A stretch of DNA of 59,205 bases from a virus, in the IMG/VR virus record IMGVR_UViG_3300032242_000711, positions 1-59,205 of that record; one strand, written 5' to 3'. The first letter of the stretch is position 1. Every line of letters begins with the position of its first letter. Shown one piece after another: positions 45,820 to 54,775 of the stretch. A model generated the notes under the pieces. That model was not told where the DNA came from. It searched no databases and saw only the letters and a program-made list of their open reading frames with translations. The translations under genes and the position numbers were made by a program.

Positions 45820-47514
45820 TTAAGGCACCATTTTATATCCCGCATACGGGTTTTGTGTAAGTTGCCCTGCGCCCCCTGCATTACCTGTAAGGTAACGATT
45901 AACGTGCTTACCTATTTCATTTTCGTATGCGTTTTGGAATCTTGCGTCAAAAGTTTTGTCCGCCCCGGGAGCAGGGGTTTTTGAAAGATTAAGTTGTTTA
46001 GCAAGCGTGGTGCGCAACTCATTAGGGTCTACACGCTTTTCAGCTTCCATACGCAACCGCGCTATTTCATACTGTTTTAAGCCATCTTTGTTCATTGCAC
46101 CTAAAGCATGCCCAGCAAGTGAATATTTACCGGCAATCTCATGGCCAGCAAGTTGATACTGCCCCGCCAGATTAGTCCTGTCGAGGTCCGCCTGCGTGGT
46201 GTACCGAGTCTTTGTCATATCGTAAGCCTGCGCACGGTCGATACCATATGCTTTTGACAGCGCTTCAGTGACGTGCATATCACGGGCATCTTTACGATCA
46301 CTTGATTTTTGGATGTACTCAATGGCTTTATCGCGGTCACCAACAGCTTCCGCACGGCGTGCCTGCTCAATAAGCGACATCTCTTTGCGGTTTTCTTTCT
46401 CCGCTTTCTTGATATCTTTGGCAGCAGCTTGGTAGTCTTCCAACCCAGCCATCGCACCCGCGCCAATATTTACAAGGCCGTGCTGTGAAGTGCCAGCCAT
46501 CATGGCCAAGCCTGCTTTAAAAATAGCCATAGCTTTGGCATCTGCTTTATCAGCACCAAATGTTTTAGCTTCGTCTTCCAAAGTCTTTTGGTAGCCTTCG
46601 TATGCTTGGCCTTTGACACCTTTACGGGCTTCAGCAATAGCATCTTCAGCCAATTTATCTCGTGCGGCGGCGCGTTCGGTATACCCATCAGCACCTTCGT
46701 AACCGCCCAGCATCTCCATCGTTTGCGCAGTCATGCTCTTACCGGCTGGAGGAGTAAATTCATTTTGTGGTTTTATACCCATGCCCGGGAAGCGACCCGA
46801 AGCGCTTTGCCCGCCAATACCAAGACCACCTAACAACTGCTTAATGCCGTCTGCCACAGGGGGTTTGTTGTCCGCTGCTGGCGCAGGTGCAGGTGCCGCA
46901 GTTGCTGCTGGAGTTGCGGTAGAAGTTTCAGTTGGGGCAGCTGCCGTAGTTGGAGATAATATTCCCGGCTTAACAAAAGGATTTGTTGGCAACAATTGCC
47001 CACGTTGCGACAACAAACTTTGACGTTCCGCTTCACGTGCTTGAGCATTTTGTGCTTGTTGCTGGGCCTGCCGAGCGGCATCCGCCTGCAATACACGGCG
47101 CTTAAAATCATCAAACGACTCATTGGGGTCGCGCTGTACCAATGGGTTTACACCAAGAATTCCTTGACTCTGCGGTGTGCTAGGCATATTAAGGCTAACA
47201 GGCTGGTTTGGATTATCCCCAAACGCCACAATGCCGCCACCTGCATACTCTTGCGGCAAGTTAGAGGCAAGCGCAGACACCCCAGAAGGGCGGCGGTCAA
47301 GTTGCGCGGCTTGCGCCAATACTTCTTCTGCAATCGGAGGCTGGTTGGGCTGTTGCCCCATACCCATAGCTTGTGCCTGCTTTTGTTTTTGTATCTTGTC
47401 TTGGATAAGCGGGACACCGATATACGCAGGGATAGTGCCGTCTTGCACGCCCTGAGTAAGCTCTTGGACCGAATACTTCTGAGGGCTGCTTAAAATTTTC
47501 TGGGCTATGCTCAT
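45820..47514 (-). CDS. Internal virion protein candidate with GGGI motif
   Basis: The 564-residue protein starts MSIAQKILSSPQKYSVQELT. It has a Gln-rich helical N-terminus, a YAGGGIVAFGDN motif, an Ala/Pro-rich linker (TATPAATAAPAPAPAADNKP), and a helical second half (DYQAAAKDIKKAEKENRKEM). It lies directly upstream of the polyvalent protein gene. By position and composition it is an ejection or internal core protein; no enzymatic motif is visible. Confidence 0.7.
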   Translation of the reverse strand: MSIAQKILSSPQKYSVQELTQGVQDGTIPAYIGVPLIQDKIQKQKQAQAMGMGQQPNQPPIAEEVLAQAAQLDRRPSGVSALASNLPQEYAGGGIVAFGDNPNQPVSLNMPSTPQSQGILGVNPLVQRDPNESFDDFKRRVLQADAARQAQQQAQNAQAREAERQSLLSQRGQLLPTNPFVKPGILSPTTAAAPTETSTATPAATAAPAPAPAADNKPPVADGIKQLLGGLGIGGQSASGRFPGMGIKPQNEFTPPAGKSMTAQTMEMLGGYEGADGYTERAAARDKLAEDAIAEARKGVKGQAYEGYQKTLEDEAKTFGADKADAKAMAIFKAGLAMMAGTSQHGLVNIGAGAMAGLEDYQAAAKDIKKAEKENRKEMSLIEQARRAEAVGDRDKAIEYIQKSSDRKDARDMHVTEALSKAYGIDRAQAYDMTKTRYTTQADLDRTNLAGQYQLAGHEIAGKYSLAGHALGAMNKDGLKQYEIARLRMEAEKRVDPNELRTTLAKQLNLSKTPAPGADKTFDARFQNAYENEIGKHVNRYLTGNAGGAGQLTQNPYAGYKMVP

Positions 47515-47516
47515 GA

Positions 47517-49406
47517 TTAACCTCTTGTTGCGTTGTACAGACCCAAGGTATCTAAACCGCTTACTCGCGTAGTTTTAAAGTCTTTGGGCAGGCCACCAGA
47601 CGCGCCTTTGGCCAGTTGACTTAGACCATACCCAGCAGTGCCCAGACCCGCCAGTTGCGATGATAACGCTGGCGCTGCCTGATACGTTGTAGAAGTTTGA
47701 CCCGGAATAGCATACCCACGCAAAATCGCGTTGTACGCGTTGTATTGTTGCAGCGGATAATTCTGCGCTTGTGCGTAGTTGTTGATGGCGTTGTTGATGA
47801 TGTCTTGTTGAGCTTGTTGCTGCTGTGCGCCAACTTGGTTCTGCAACCCGATGATGCCTGTCTGAGCAGCCAACTGCTGCTGGCCCAGATTACCCAGATT
47901 ACTGGCGGCTGTATTACCCAGCCCATAACCCGACTGCGCAGCGCCCACACCCTGAAGACCCACGCCAGCACCTTGCATACCTTGCGCTGTGCCCTGAAGA
48001 CCTAAACCTGCACCTTGCAGTGCATACTGACCCGCATTGGTAGCTTGACCAACACCTTGCAGACCAACCCCAGCACCTTGCATACCCTGCGCCGTACCAG
48101 CCAACTGAGTATTGACAGCTTGCAAGCCTGTGTTGACGCCTTGCAAGCCTTGTGCTTGTCCGGCCAATTGAGTGTTGACACCTTGCACGCCCGCATTTAC
48201 ACCTTGCAATCCAGTTCCATAAAACTGATTGGCAGCATTAAGCCCACTGATGCCAGCCTGTTGCCCTTGCATGGCTGTACCGATGCCAGACAAACCCAGT
48301 TGACCGCCTTGCAGTGCGGTACCCAGACCTTGCTGAGCGCCTTGCAAACCTTGCAGATTAAGGTTTGAGCCATACTGCATATTTTGTATGGCGTTGTTGT
48401 ATGCAGTATTCAAGCCTGTGGCTTGGTTGGTGTTCATCAAAGACTGCAAAGCGCGATTGGCTTCTGCGTTTTCAATGGCCTGACGAGAGCCACCAAAGGC
48501 TCCAGCTTTAGCTGCGTTCGCACCGCGCTGGGTGCTTGCAATATCCGCTTGTCGTTGAGCCGCTTGGTTTTGGACGTCAATTACATTTTGAGCATACGGG
48601 TTCATATACTGCTGAACCGCATACGGATTGGTAATTTGGTTGGCGTAATTTGCCCCAGCGTTTGCGGCTTGCGCAGCGTAGTTTTGCGCTTGATTACCTA
48701 CATTTTGGCCATAGTATTGGGCATTCAAACCCATTTGACCAATGTCCGCAGCATTTTGCCCATACATTTGAGCAGCGGGAGCCAAACCAGCTGCTTGCTG
48801 GCCATAATACGCGGCTTGGTTAACTAGATTGCCGCCTTGATCTTCTCCAATTTGGCGACCCCTGCTTCCATAAAACAAGGCTTGATCTTTTAAATTCTGT
48901 CCTTGGCTTACAGCAAGGTTTTGTCCTGTAAGTCCAGATTGCTGGCCTTGGCCACCATAGCCGTATGCAGCATTTTGCAATGCGTTGGCATCTTGTGCGG
49001 ACTGTTGGGCGGCGTATTGGCCTTGAGCCAGACCCTGCATACCAGCGTTGTAACCCGCAGTACCGAACCCATAAGCCTGATCCGCAGACTGCATGCCACC
49101 TACACCTGCTGCGCCAGCAAGTTGGGACGCTTGGCCATACTGGCCGGGCACTTGTAAGTTAGCGGCGTTGACTTGAGCTTGTGTTTGAAGAGGGCTGAAA
49201 CCCGCTACATAATCTGCTGGATTGGCACTGTAAGGAACAAAAGGGGCAACCCCATTGATGTCAAACTGGCCTGTTTCTGCGTTGGGCTTGACATTAAAAA
49301 TTTGCTGCGTAGCACCGCCGATCAAACTTGTAACCTGTGGCTTGAGCCATTCAGGAATGTTTGACGTTACGGTTGTTGATTGTGTTGGGCCGCCTCCACC
49401 GCTCAT
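47517..49406 (-). CDS. Repeat-rich internal virion/tail protein
   Basis: The 629-residue protein is dominated by Gln, Gly, Ala and Asn. Residues about 390-490 are degenerate repeats such as AQGMQGAGVGLQGVG (twice), GLQGVNTQLAG and GVQGVNTQLAG; earlier parts repeat YGQQAA / YGQNA units. C-terminal GLPKDFKTTRVSGLDTLGLY is non-repetitive. Such low-complexity proteins occur in podoviral cores and may be flexible fibres through the tail during DNA ejection. The start overlaps the GNAT gene's stop. Confidence 0.7.
   Translation of the reverse strand: MSGGGGPTQSTTVTSNIPEWLKPQVTSLIGGATQQIFNVKPNAETGQFDINGVAPFVPYSANPADYVAGFSPLQTQAQVNAANLQVPGQYGQASQLAGAAGVGGMQSADQAYGFGTAGYNAGMQGLAQGQYAAQQSAQDANALQNAAYGYGGQGQQSGLTGQNLAVSQGQNLKDQALFYGSRGRQIGEDQGGNLVNQAAYYGQQAAGLAPAAQMYGQNAADIGQMGLNAQYYGQNVGNQAQNYAAQAANAGANYANQITNPYAVQQYMNPYAQNVIDVQNQAAQRQADIASTQRGANAAKAGAFGGSRQAIENAEANRALQSLMNTNQATGLNTAYNNAIQNMQYGSNLNLQGLQGAQQGLGTALQGGQLGLSGIGTAMQGQQAGISGLNAANQFYGTGLQGVNAGVQGVNTQLAGQAQGLQGVNTGLQAVNTQLAGTAQGMQGAGVGLQGVGQATNAGQYALQGAGLGLQGTAQGMQGAGVGLQGVGAAQSGYGLGNTAASNLGNLGQQQLAAQTGIIGLQNQVGAQQQQAQQDIINNAINNYAQAQNYPLQQYNAYNAILRGYAIPGQTSTTYQAAPALSSQLAGLGTAGYGLSQLAKGASGGLPKDFKTTRVSGLDTLGLYNATRG
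47941..48225. repeat. Degenerate tandem repeats within the 629-aa gene
   Basis: On the plus strand units such as CCAGCACCTTGCATACC(T/C)TGC (47968, 48070) and GCCTTGCAAGCCT alternate at roughly 100-base and smaller intervals, encoding GLQGVN/AQGMQGAG repeats. They are prone to slippage and assembly collapse. Confidence 0.65.
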
Positions 49407-49834
49407 AGTAGTACCTCGACTAAAGTATTTCTGGGTTCAAAGTTGTAACGCTTCCAAAGGCGCACAATGGACGGACGTCCGTATCCTTGTATTTTCGTCG
49501 CGCCACGCTGTTTCAGCAAGTCTTTTAACTGCGCCATCGTGTCTTCGCTGGAAATCAGTTTACCCCCAATTGCAGTTACAAACGCCACACGGTGCAGGGG
49601 GTAGTTGATAAATGATACGGTGCAGCAGCCGTGGATGACATTTTCCTCATCAATCGCCACCAAAAGCAGCCATTGCCCGCTGGTCAGGAACAGCTGAATA
49701 TGGTCAACCGTATAGCCAGCCGCCCAGTCAGGGAAATCCCCGCCCTTTTCCATCGCTTCCGCGATATAGGGCTGCACCATTGGCCACGTCTGGCTGACGT
49801 AGTTGGTGTCTACGTGTCGGACACTGAGGTTCAT
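49403..49834 (-). CDS. GNAT-like acetyltransferase-fold protein
   Basis: The 143-residue protein MNLSVRHVDTNYVSQTWPMV has strands WLLLVAIDEENVIHGCCTVS, then RVAFVTAIGGKLISSEDTMA, a helix QLKDLLKQRGATKIQGYGRP and IVRLWKRYNFEPRN. This is the topology and C-terminal 'RYNFEP' feature of GNAT domains; the acetyl-CoA loop (Q/RxxGxG/A) is poorly conserved, so activity is uncertain. GNAT-like proteins next to internal virion genes occur in podoviruses (T7 gp13 region). ATGA overlaps on both sides. Confidence 0.7.
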   Translation of the reverse strand: MNLSVRHVDTNYVSQTWPMVQPYIAEAMEKGGDFPDWAAGYTVDHIQLFLTSGQWLLLVAIDEENVIHGCCTVSFINYPLHRVAFVTAIGGKLISSEDTMAQLKDLLKQRGATKIQGYGRPSIVRLWKRYNFEPRNTLVEVLL

Positions 49835-51525
49835 CGGCGGCGCAGTAAAGAGGCAATCCCACCACGCGCCATATTGTTTGCGGAAGAATCAGAACTTGTT
49901 GCTTGTGCAGACGGAGTAGAAGCCGCAGCTTGCGCTGCATTGTAATTGGCAATAGATGTATCCATAATGCTTTGCGCATCAGTCAATGGCATGCTGGACA
50001 GTACTTGCTTTTCTGTATCAGTCAAAGGACGGCCATACGTTTGCATGGCGTATGCATCTAAAGGTGAAGTTGTAGGAGCGTTCGTGTCCGTAAACGGATT
50101 GGTTAGATCGGGAATAATTCCTAAAGCGCCGCTGCGAGTAATTGTTTCTGGCGCACCTATGTCTGGTCGTGGTGTTGAAGTAGGTGTTGGATTAGGAGAT
50201 GGGCCGGGGCCAGCCACAAGACCCGCCGCTGCACTAGCTGCCGCCGCTTGTTTGTTCCATGCTGCTGGGTCAGTGGAGCGCAAAAGCCAAGACTGTAAAT
50301 TGTCGCCAGTTAATCCTGTTTGAGCAGAGAACTGGGCTGCATACGCAGGGTCTGTCATAACCTTTTGGGCGGTTGTATAGGCTTCTTTGTTTGTGCCTTG
50401 ATACTTTTGCCAATTAGGGTCTTGCCAAGGCGCTATGTTAGCGCCCGGAGGACTGCTGGCCCCAGAAGAGCTAATAAGGTTAGCGCGGTCATTTGCCCTT
50501 GAATTTTGAGAAGACGCAATTGAAAGCACTTTGGGGTCAGTGTACGGATCAGTAACGCCCTGATCTTTAATAACTTCTGCGTTAGTTTTTCCAGTCATGG
50601 TGGGCTGCGCCAACCACCAAGTAATAAACGCTTTATTATCAGCGGCTGATGGCGTGTAGTTTGATGTGGCTGGGGTATTTGTATTTGTTGATGTATTATT
50701 TCCACCAGTAGTAAATCCGCCGGATGGACCCGGCCCTGTAACAAACCCATTTGTTGGCGTCCCTGCTGTTGGCCCCACAACAGGCCCGGGAGTAAACCCT
50801 GTTGCCGTAGCTCTAGGTGGATTGGAAGTCGAAGTCGAAGTCTGAGTTGGCGGGGATATTCGAGTTGCTGTTGGGCTTCCGTTTATGTACGCTTGCATCG
50901 CTGCAATCAGCGCATCAATCCCAGTAGGCGTGCCTGTTTGTGTTCCTGTCTGCGTACCTGTTAGCGCAGGAAACATACCGCCGGGTCCAAATATGGGTGT
51001 AGTCCCACCAGTTTGAGTTCCGCCAGTCTGAGCACCGGGAGTTTGAGTGCCATAACTGCCATAGCCACCATAGCCCATACCACTGCTGGCACTGATGTTG
51101 CCGCCCCTGTATGTGAAGGGATTGTACATGCCGCCCATGCCACCTTGACTGCCATAGCTGACACCGGGTGGAGCATAAGAGAACGGGTTCTGCAAATACT
51201 GAACGCCCTTGCCATATTGGCTGGCACCGTAGGGGGTGTCTACGTTGTAGTTCTGGTACGACTGCTGCTGGATGGGCTGGTAGTATTGAGGAGCAGATTC
51301 AAATTGCTGGTTTCCATTTTTATCATACGTAGCATTCCCTTTTTCATCAAGGATTGGCTTGTTGTAATCAAAAAAACTTGGCCGATACCCACTAGGCGGC
51401 GTTTCCATAGAGGCATTAAATGACGGATATAAATGGCTATACCCCAAGGAATTTTGAACTTGGTCCAAAGGAACAAGTCTTCCATCTACGTTATAACCCA
51501 AAGGCCCAGAATTTGTAGTAGCCAT
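49831..51525 (-). CDS. Pro/Thr/Gly-rich virion protein
   Basis: The 564-residue protein starts MATTNSGPLGYNVDGRLVPL. It has Tyr/Gly/Gln-rich repeats (YGGYGSYGTQTPGAQTGGTQ), TGTQTGTQTGTPTG, and Pro/Thr linkers. The helical segment DNKAFITWWLAQPTMTGKTN and the end MARGGIASLLRRR stand out; the latter repeats the GGI motif of neighbouring genes. Probably a disordered internal virion or fibre-like protein. Confidence 0.7.
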   Translation of the reverse strand: MATTNSGPLGYNVDGRLVPLDQVQNSLGYSHLYPSFNASMETPPSGYRPSFFDYNKPILDEKGNATYDKNGNQQFESAPQYYQPIQQQSYQNYNVDTPYGASQYGKGVQYLQNPFSYAPPGVSYGSQGGMGGMYNPFTYRGGNISASSGMGYGGYGSYGTQTPGAQTGGTQTGGTTPIFGPGGMFPALTGTQTGTQTGTPTGIDALIAAMQAYINGSPTATRISPPTQTSTSTSNPPRATATGFTPGPVVGPTAGTPTNGFVTGPGPSGGFTTGGNNTSTNTNTPATSNYTPSAADNKAFITWWLAQPTMTGKTNAEVIKDQGVTDPYTDPKVLSIASSQNSRANDRANLISSSGASSPPGANIAPWQDPNWQKYQGTNKEAYTTAQKVMTDPAYAAQFSAQTGLTGDNLQSWLLRSTDPAAWNKQAAAASAAAGLVAGPGPSPNPTPTSTPRPDIGAPETITRSGALGIIPDLTNPFTDTNAPTTSPLDAYAMQTYGRPLTDTEKQVLSSMPLTDAQSIMDTSIANYNAAQAAASTPSAQATSSDSSANNMARGGIASLLRRR

Positions 51526-51534
51526 GTTTTTTCC

Positions 51535-52581
51535 TTAAGCGGGCATGTACTTGCCGGGGTTAATCTCGCGGCCTTGAGACTTGCGGCCAGTGCGTGCTTG
51601 ACGAACTTTGTCCATCATGTGGTACAGCTGATTCGCACCTGCGTCTGTGGAACCATTACCAAGATGGGAGACCACATCGGCTGGAACAACAAATTCACCT
51701 TGGGCCAAACGAGCAGGGCGCTTACCAGCAATGCTGGCAGGGATGCTGTCAGACATACCATCGCCCGGACCTTCAAGCATACGACCACCATCAGAGTAGC
51801 TGCCCAGATCAGAAATGCCGCCGCTTGCCATATAGCTCACAGGGAATGAACCAGCTTCCCATGAGGACGGGTTGCTCTCGCCTTGAGCAGCGGGATTGTC
51901 ATTACCTACCACCATGTTATTGCCGCCCAAAGAAGTAATGCCGCCACCCGCATAAGGGCGTGAAGGCATGAAAGTGGCAGGGTCGTAGTGAAACTTCTTT
52001 AGCGGATTGTTTGTATCCTCACCGGGGAAATGCGGCATGTAACGCGCACCCGTAGCGCCAGCCAGTGCAGCACTACCCATCATCATCTTGTGGCCGCTCA
52101 TGTACCCAAGTGGGTCATTCATAGCTTGTTGGAAGCTAGAAACTGGCTGTGTTGGTAGATTTGCCGGGTTAAACCCGCCTGTATCAATAGAAGACATTGC
52201 CTGACCCGGCGCTGGTAAATTTGCCGGATTAAACCCACCTGCATCAATAGCTGACATTGCATTGCCAGTAGGCAAAGCGCCAATTCCCGCAGTTTGTGTG
52301 GCGGTTTGGGCAGCGGTTTGAGCGGCAGCGGTTTGAGCAGCGGCGGTTTGAGCAGCAGCTTGTGCGGCAGCATCACCTACACCAGAAACAACACCCGGTG
52401 TAGCACCGGAGACAGCGCCCGGCATAGCACCAGACATCATGCCGCCAAGGCCAGCACCAATACCGCCTGTTATGCCACCAAGCAAAGCGCCTTTGAGGGG
52501 ATCCCCGCCCGTAATAGCAGCAGAGCCACCACCCATAGCTGCGCTAAGCAGCATTGCTTCACCGATTCCAGCGTCTGCCAT
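51535..52581 (-). CDS. Gly/Ala-rich virion protein with conserved basic C-terminus
   Basis: The 348-residue protein has a glycine-rich, membrane-prone N-terminus (GALLGGITGGIGAGLGGMMS), an AAQTAAAQTAAAQTA run, a duplicated MS(A/S)ID(A/T)GGFNPANLP unit, and YAGGGITSLGG and MASGGISDLGS motifs. The C-terminus KRPARLAQGEFVVPADVVSH then DAGANQLYHMMDKVRQARTG is a conserved phage virion element that I have seen in podoviral internal proteins. A membrane-interacting ejection protein is plausible. Confidence 0.7.
   Translation of the reverse strand: MADAGIGEAMLLSAAMGGGSAAITGGDPLKGALLGGITGGIGAGLGGMMSGAMPGAVSGATPGVVSGVGDAAAQAAAQTAAAQTAAAQTAAQTATQTAGIGALPTGNAMSAIDAGGFNPANLPAPGQAMSSIDTGGFNPANLPTQPVSSFQQAMNDPLGYMSGHKMMMGSAALAGATGARYMPHFPGEDTNNPLKKFHYDPATFMPSRPYAGGGITSLGGNNMVVGNDNPAAQGESNPSSWEAGSFPVSYMASGGISDLGSYSDGGRMLEGPGDGMSDSIPASIAGKRPARLAQGEFVVPADVVSHLGNGSTDAGANQLYHMMDKVRQARTGRKSQGREINPGKYMPA
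52140..52260. repeat. Tandem duplication encoding GGFNPANLP units
   Basis: Two near-identical segments, each with GGTAGATTTGCCGGGTTAAA-like or GGTAAATTTGCCGGATTAAA-like sequence and CATCAATAG, about 60 bases apart, encode the doubled peptide MSxIDxGGFNPANLP. Confidence 0.65.
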
Positions 52582-52596
52582 AACAGGCTCCTTGTA

Positions 52597-52905
52597 TCAA
52601 ACTTTGATTTTAAGCACTTTGGTGGTGCTATCGTAATAAACCGAACCTACCCGTAGGTTAGCGTAATCTGCATCAGTGGGCAAGCTCACTTGAAACGTAT
52701 TTGGCGTTGCTGGGTTAGGCTCAATAAAGCTCAAACCAGAAATTACATGCGTCCCATTCCGCTGTGTAGCGCCCGACATTGGCCCAGCGTTACTGATCTG
52801 ATTGAAAAACAAACGCAAAGCATTTGTTAGTTTGTCAAAATACTGCTGATCATATGTGCTCGGTGGCAACGGCAGGTTGGGTGGGGTGACGTTATTCTGT
52901 GCCAT
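52597..52905 (-). CDS. Small virion protein (102 aa)
   Basis: MAQNNVTPPNLPLPPSTYDQ, then QYFDKLTNALRLFFNQISNA and a beta-rich C-terminus with VGSVYYDSTTKVLKIKV. The 'P..P......FDKL.N.LRLFFN' opening is common in phage proteins that trimerise through a helix before a small beta domain, so a minor tail or fibre protein is likely. Start shares bases with the hub stop (TAATG). Confidence 0.7.
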   Translation of the reverse strand: MAQNNVTPPNLPLPPSTYDQQYFDKLTNALRLFFNQISNAGPMSGATQRNGTHVISGLSFIEPNPATPNTFQVSLPTDADYANLRVGSVYYDSTTKVLKIKV

Positions 52906-54767
52906 TATCTACGTCCATCCTGACGGATATCAATACGTGGTGCACCCAACTGCCAAGATGTATTGATCTGGTTGGAACTGATCTTGAAGATCATCTGCCG
53001 CCCACGGAACCGTGTGTAAATCTGCCCCGTAAACTCTTCGGTGATGTAGTACGCATTACCCTTGACCACTGGCTGGCTTGCATCGCTGGTCACCCCAGAG
53101 CCTGAGTTAGCCAGTCCATACAGTTCCATCTTGACCGTAGGAGGAGTGCCATCAGGCGCGGCAGTGGAGTTATCAAACGTCAAGTCAGGCAGCATGCGCC
53201 ACACAAACGCAAAGTTGTGGCCGTCACCAATATCAAATTCAGACGATGAGATGAACGCAGAAATGGCTTTAGTGGTTCCGTTCTCCACATCGTTCATACC
53301 CGTTTCTTGGTTGACGATGTTTTGCGAATAGGTAGCAGCAATCGGGTTAGGCAATAAGCCAGTATCCAGCCATGCAGTGCGGCCCATCGTGCCGTAGTAC
53401 CACGTGTTTTCAAGGTAGTTGTACACGACATACTTATCCACAACCGTAGAGTTTGCCGAGCAATAGAACCACCAGACTTCGTTGAAACTCTCAACAGTGC
53501 CTGAGAACACCTGCTGGGCTTGCAGCAAATTCAAGTCACTGAATACGTAGCGGCGCAGATCGCAGTTGAGCGTTTGCACACGGCCATCGTATTTGTAGAA
53601 CTTCTCAGTCCCCATCCAGTACACAATACCGGAAGCCAACGACACGGCGTTTGGCCCCATGACGGAAATGTTGTCACCCAAGAGTTGGCTGCCCCACACA
53701 TAAGGTGGGCCAAGGTATTGCAGCGAATACACGGCTTGGTCGGTCAGCACCACAATTTCCTGACGGGTCTGAATGGCCGTGATGATCTGTGAGCCGTGAG
53801 ACAGACGAATACTGCCCGCTTGGTTGGTGGCTGCTGGCGTCCAGACGTTGGGGTTTTCTTGGTCTGACCAGCGGATCAGCATGGGGTCAAGAGTGCTCGT
53901 CCCGTAATCGTTTGTGCCAAACACAATCACAAACCGCGAGGTATCAGACACAATGATGTAGTTCTGAAAGAGCGGTGTATCCGCATCGCCTGTAGTGGTC
54001 AGGTTAACCCCGCGAGTAGTCACGCCAGCATTGGCAGACCAGTAATAGATACCCGCACCGCGAGGCCCATACACAAGGTCTTGGCCAAAGTTGTACTGGT
54101 TCCAAAGCTGCAAAGAGTTGATGGACGTGCCGCCCACACCCCAAGTGCCCTGACCCCATTTGCCGCCACCCCATCCTACCAAAGGCACTTCGGCGGCTGG
54201 GCCAGTGTTGATCTGATATTTGGCAGTGACTGTGCCACCACCGGGAGAGCCTGAAACGTCCGCAGCGGTAGCTGTAACTGAGACTTTGATGGTGTAGCTA
54301 TTGGTGTCTACTACCGTAATTTGGTACTCGGCATTAAGCACAGTACTGGTAACGTTACCACCTAGACCCGTAGCGCCAGTGAATGTAACAAAGTCGCCCG
54401 TAATCCCGCCGTGTGCCGCAGAAGTAACGGTAATAACAGAAGAGCCAAGAGTCGCAACAAACGGGTTGGTCAGTGTGCGTGTTGTACGAATAGGCGTGAT
54501 GTCGTAGTAAGCACCGCCTTGGTTGATATAGAACTTGAGGTTTGTGCCGACCCCAATCAGGTTTTGACCACCCAGAGTGATCCAGTTCCACAACGAACGG
54601 CAAATGCCTAGAAACGTATACCCGCTAAATGGAACCCAGCCCCCAATAACTTCGGGATTGCCTTGGCGAAAACGAACTTTGTCGCATTCATACCAGCCGC
54701 CCTCAGTGGTATAGCGTGTGTTTTCCCGGTTTACACCCGGCTTTAGCAGGATTTTTTGTAACGGCAC
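52905..54767 (-). CDS. Tail hub / DNA stabilisation protein (P22 gp10-like)
   Basis: A GTG start after GAGGTAG gives a 620-residue protein beginning MPLQKILLKPGVNRENTRYT, EGGWYECDKVRFRQGNPEVI, GGWVPFSG: the N-terminal signature I associate with phage stabilisation (gp10) proteins and the tail tubular protein B type. The rest is beta-propeller-like, including FVIVFGTNDYG, LMIRWSDQENPNVW and QEIVVLTDQAVYSLQYLG repeats. It would form the tail hub or nozzle below the connector. The endolysin gene is directly upstream. Confidence 0.82.
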   Translation of the reverse strand: MPLQKILLKPGVNRENTRYTTEGGWYECDKVRFRQGNPEVIGGWVPFSGYTFLGICRSLWNWITLGGQNLIGVGTNLKFYINQGGAYYDITPIRTTRTLTNPFVATLGSSVITVTSAAHGGITGDFVTFTGATGLGGNVTSTVLNAEYQITVVDTNSYTIKVSVTATAADVSGSPGGGTVTAKYQINTGPAAEVPLVGWGGGKWGQGTWGVGGTSINSLQLWNQYNFGQDLVYGPRGAGIYYWSANAGVTTRGVNLTTTGDADTPLFQNYIIVSDTSRFVIVFGTNDYGTSTLDPMLIRWSDQENPNVWTPAATNQAGSIRLSHGSQIITAIQTRQEIVVLTDQAVYSLQYLGPPYVWGSQLLGDNISVMGPNAVSLASGIVYWMGTEKFYKYDGRVQTLNCDLRRYVFSDLNLLQAQQVFSGTVESFNEVWWFYCSANSTVVDKYVVYNYLENTWYYGTMGRTAWLDTGLLPNPIAATYSQNIVNQETGMNDVENGTTKAISAFISSSEFDIGDGHNFAFVWRMLPDLTFDNSTAAPDGTPPTVKMELYGLANSGSGVTSDASQPVVKGNAYYITEEFTGQIYTRFRGRQMIFKISSNQINTSWQLGAPRIDIRQDGRR

Positions 54768-54775
54768 GGGCTACC

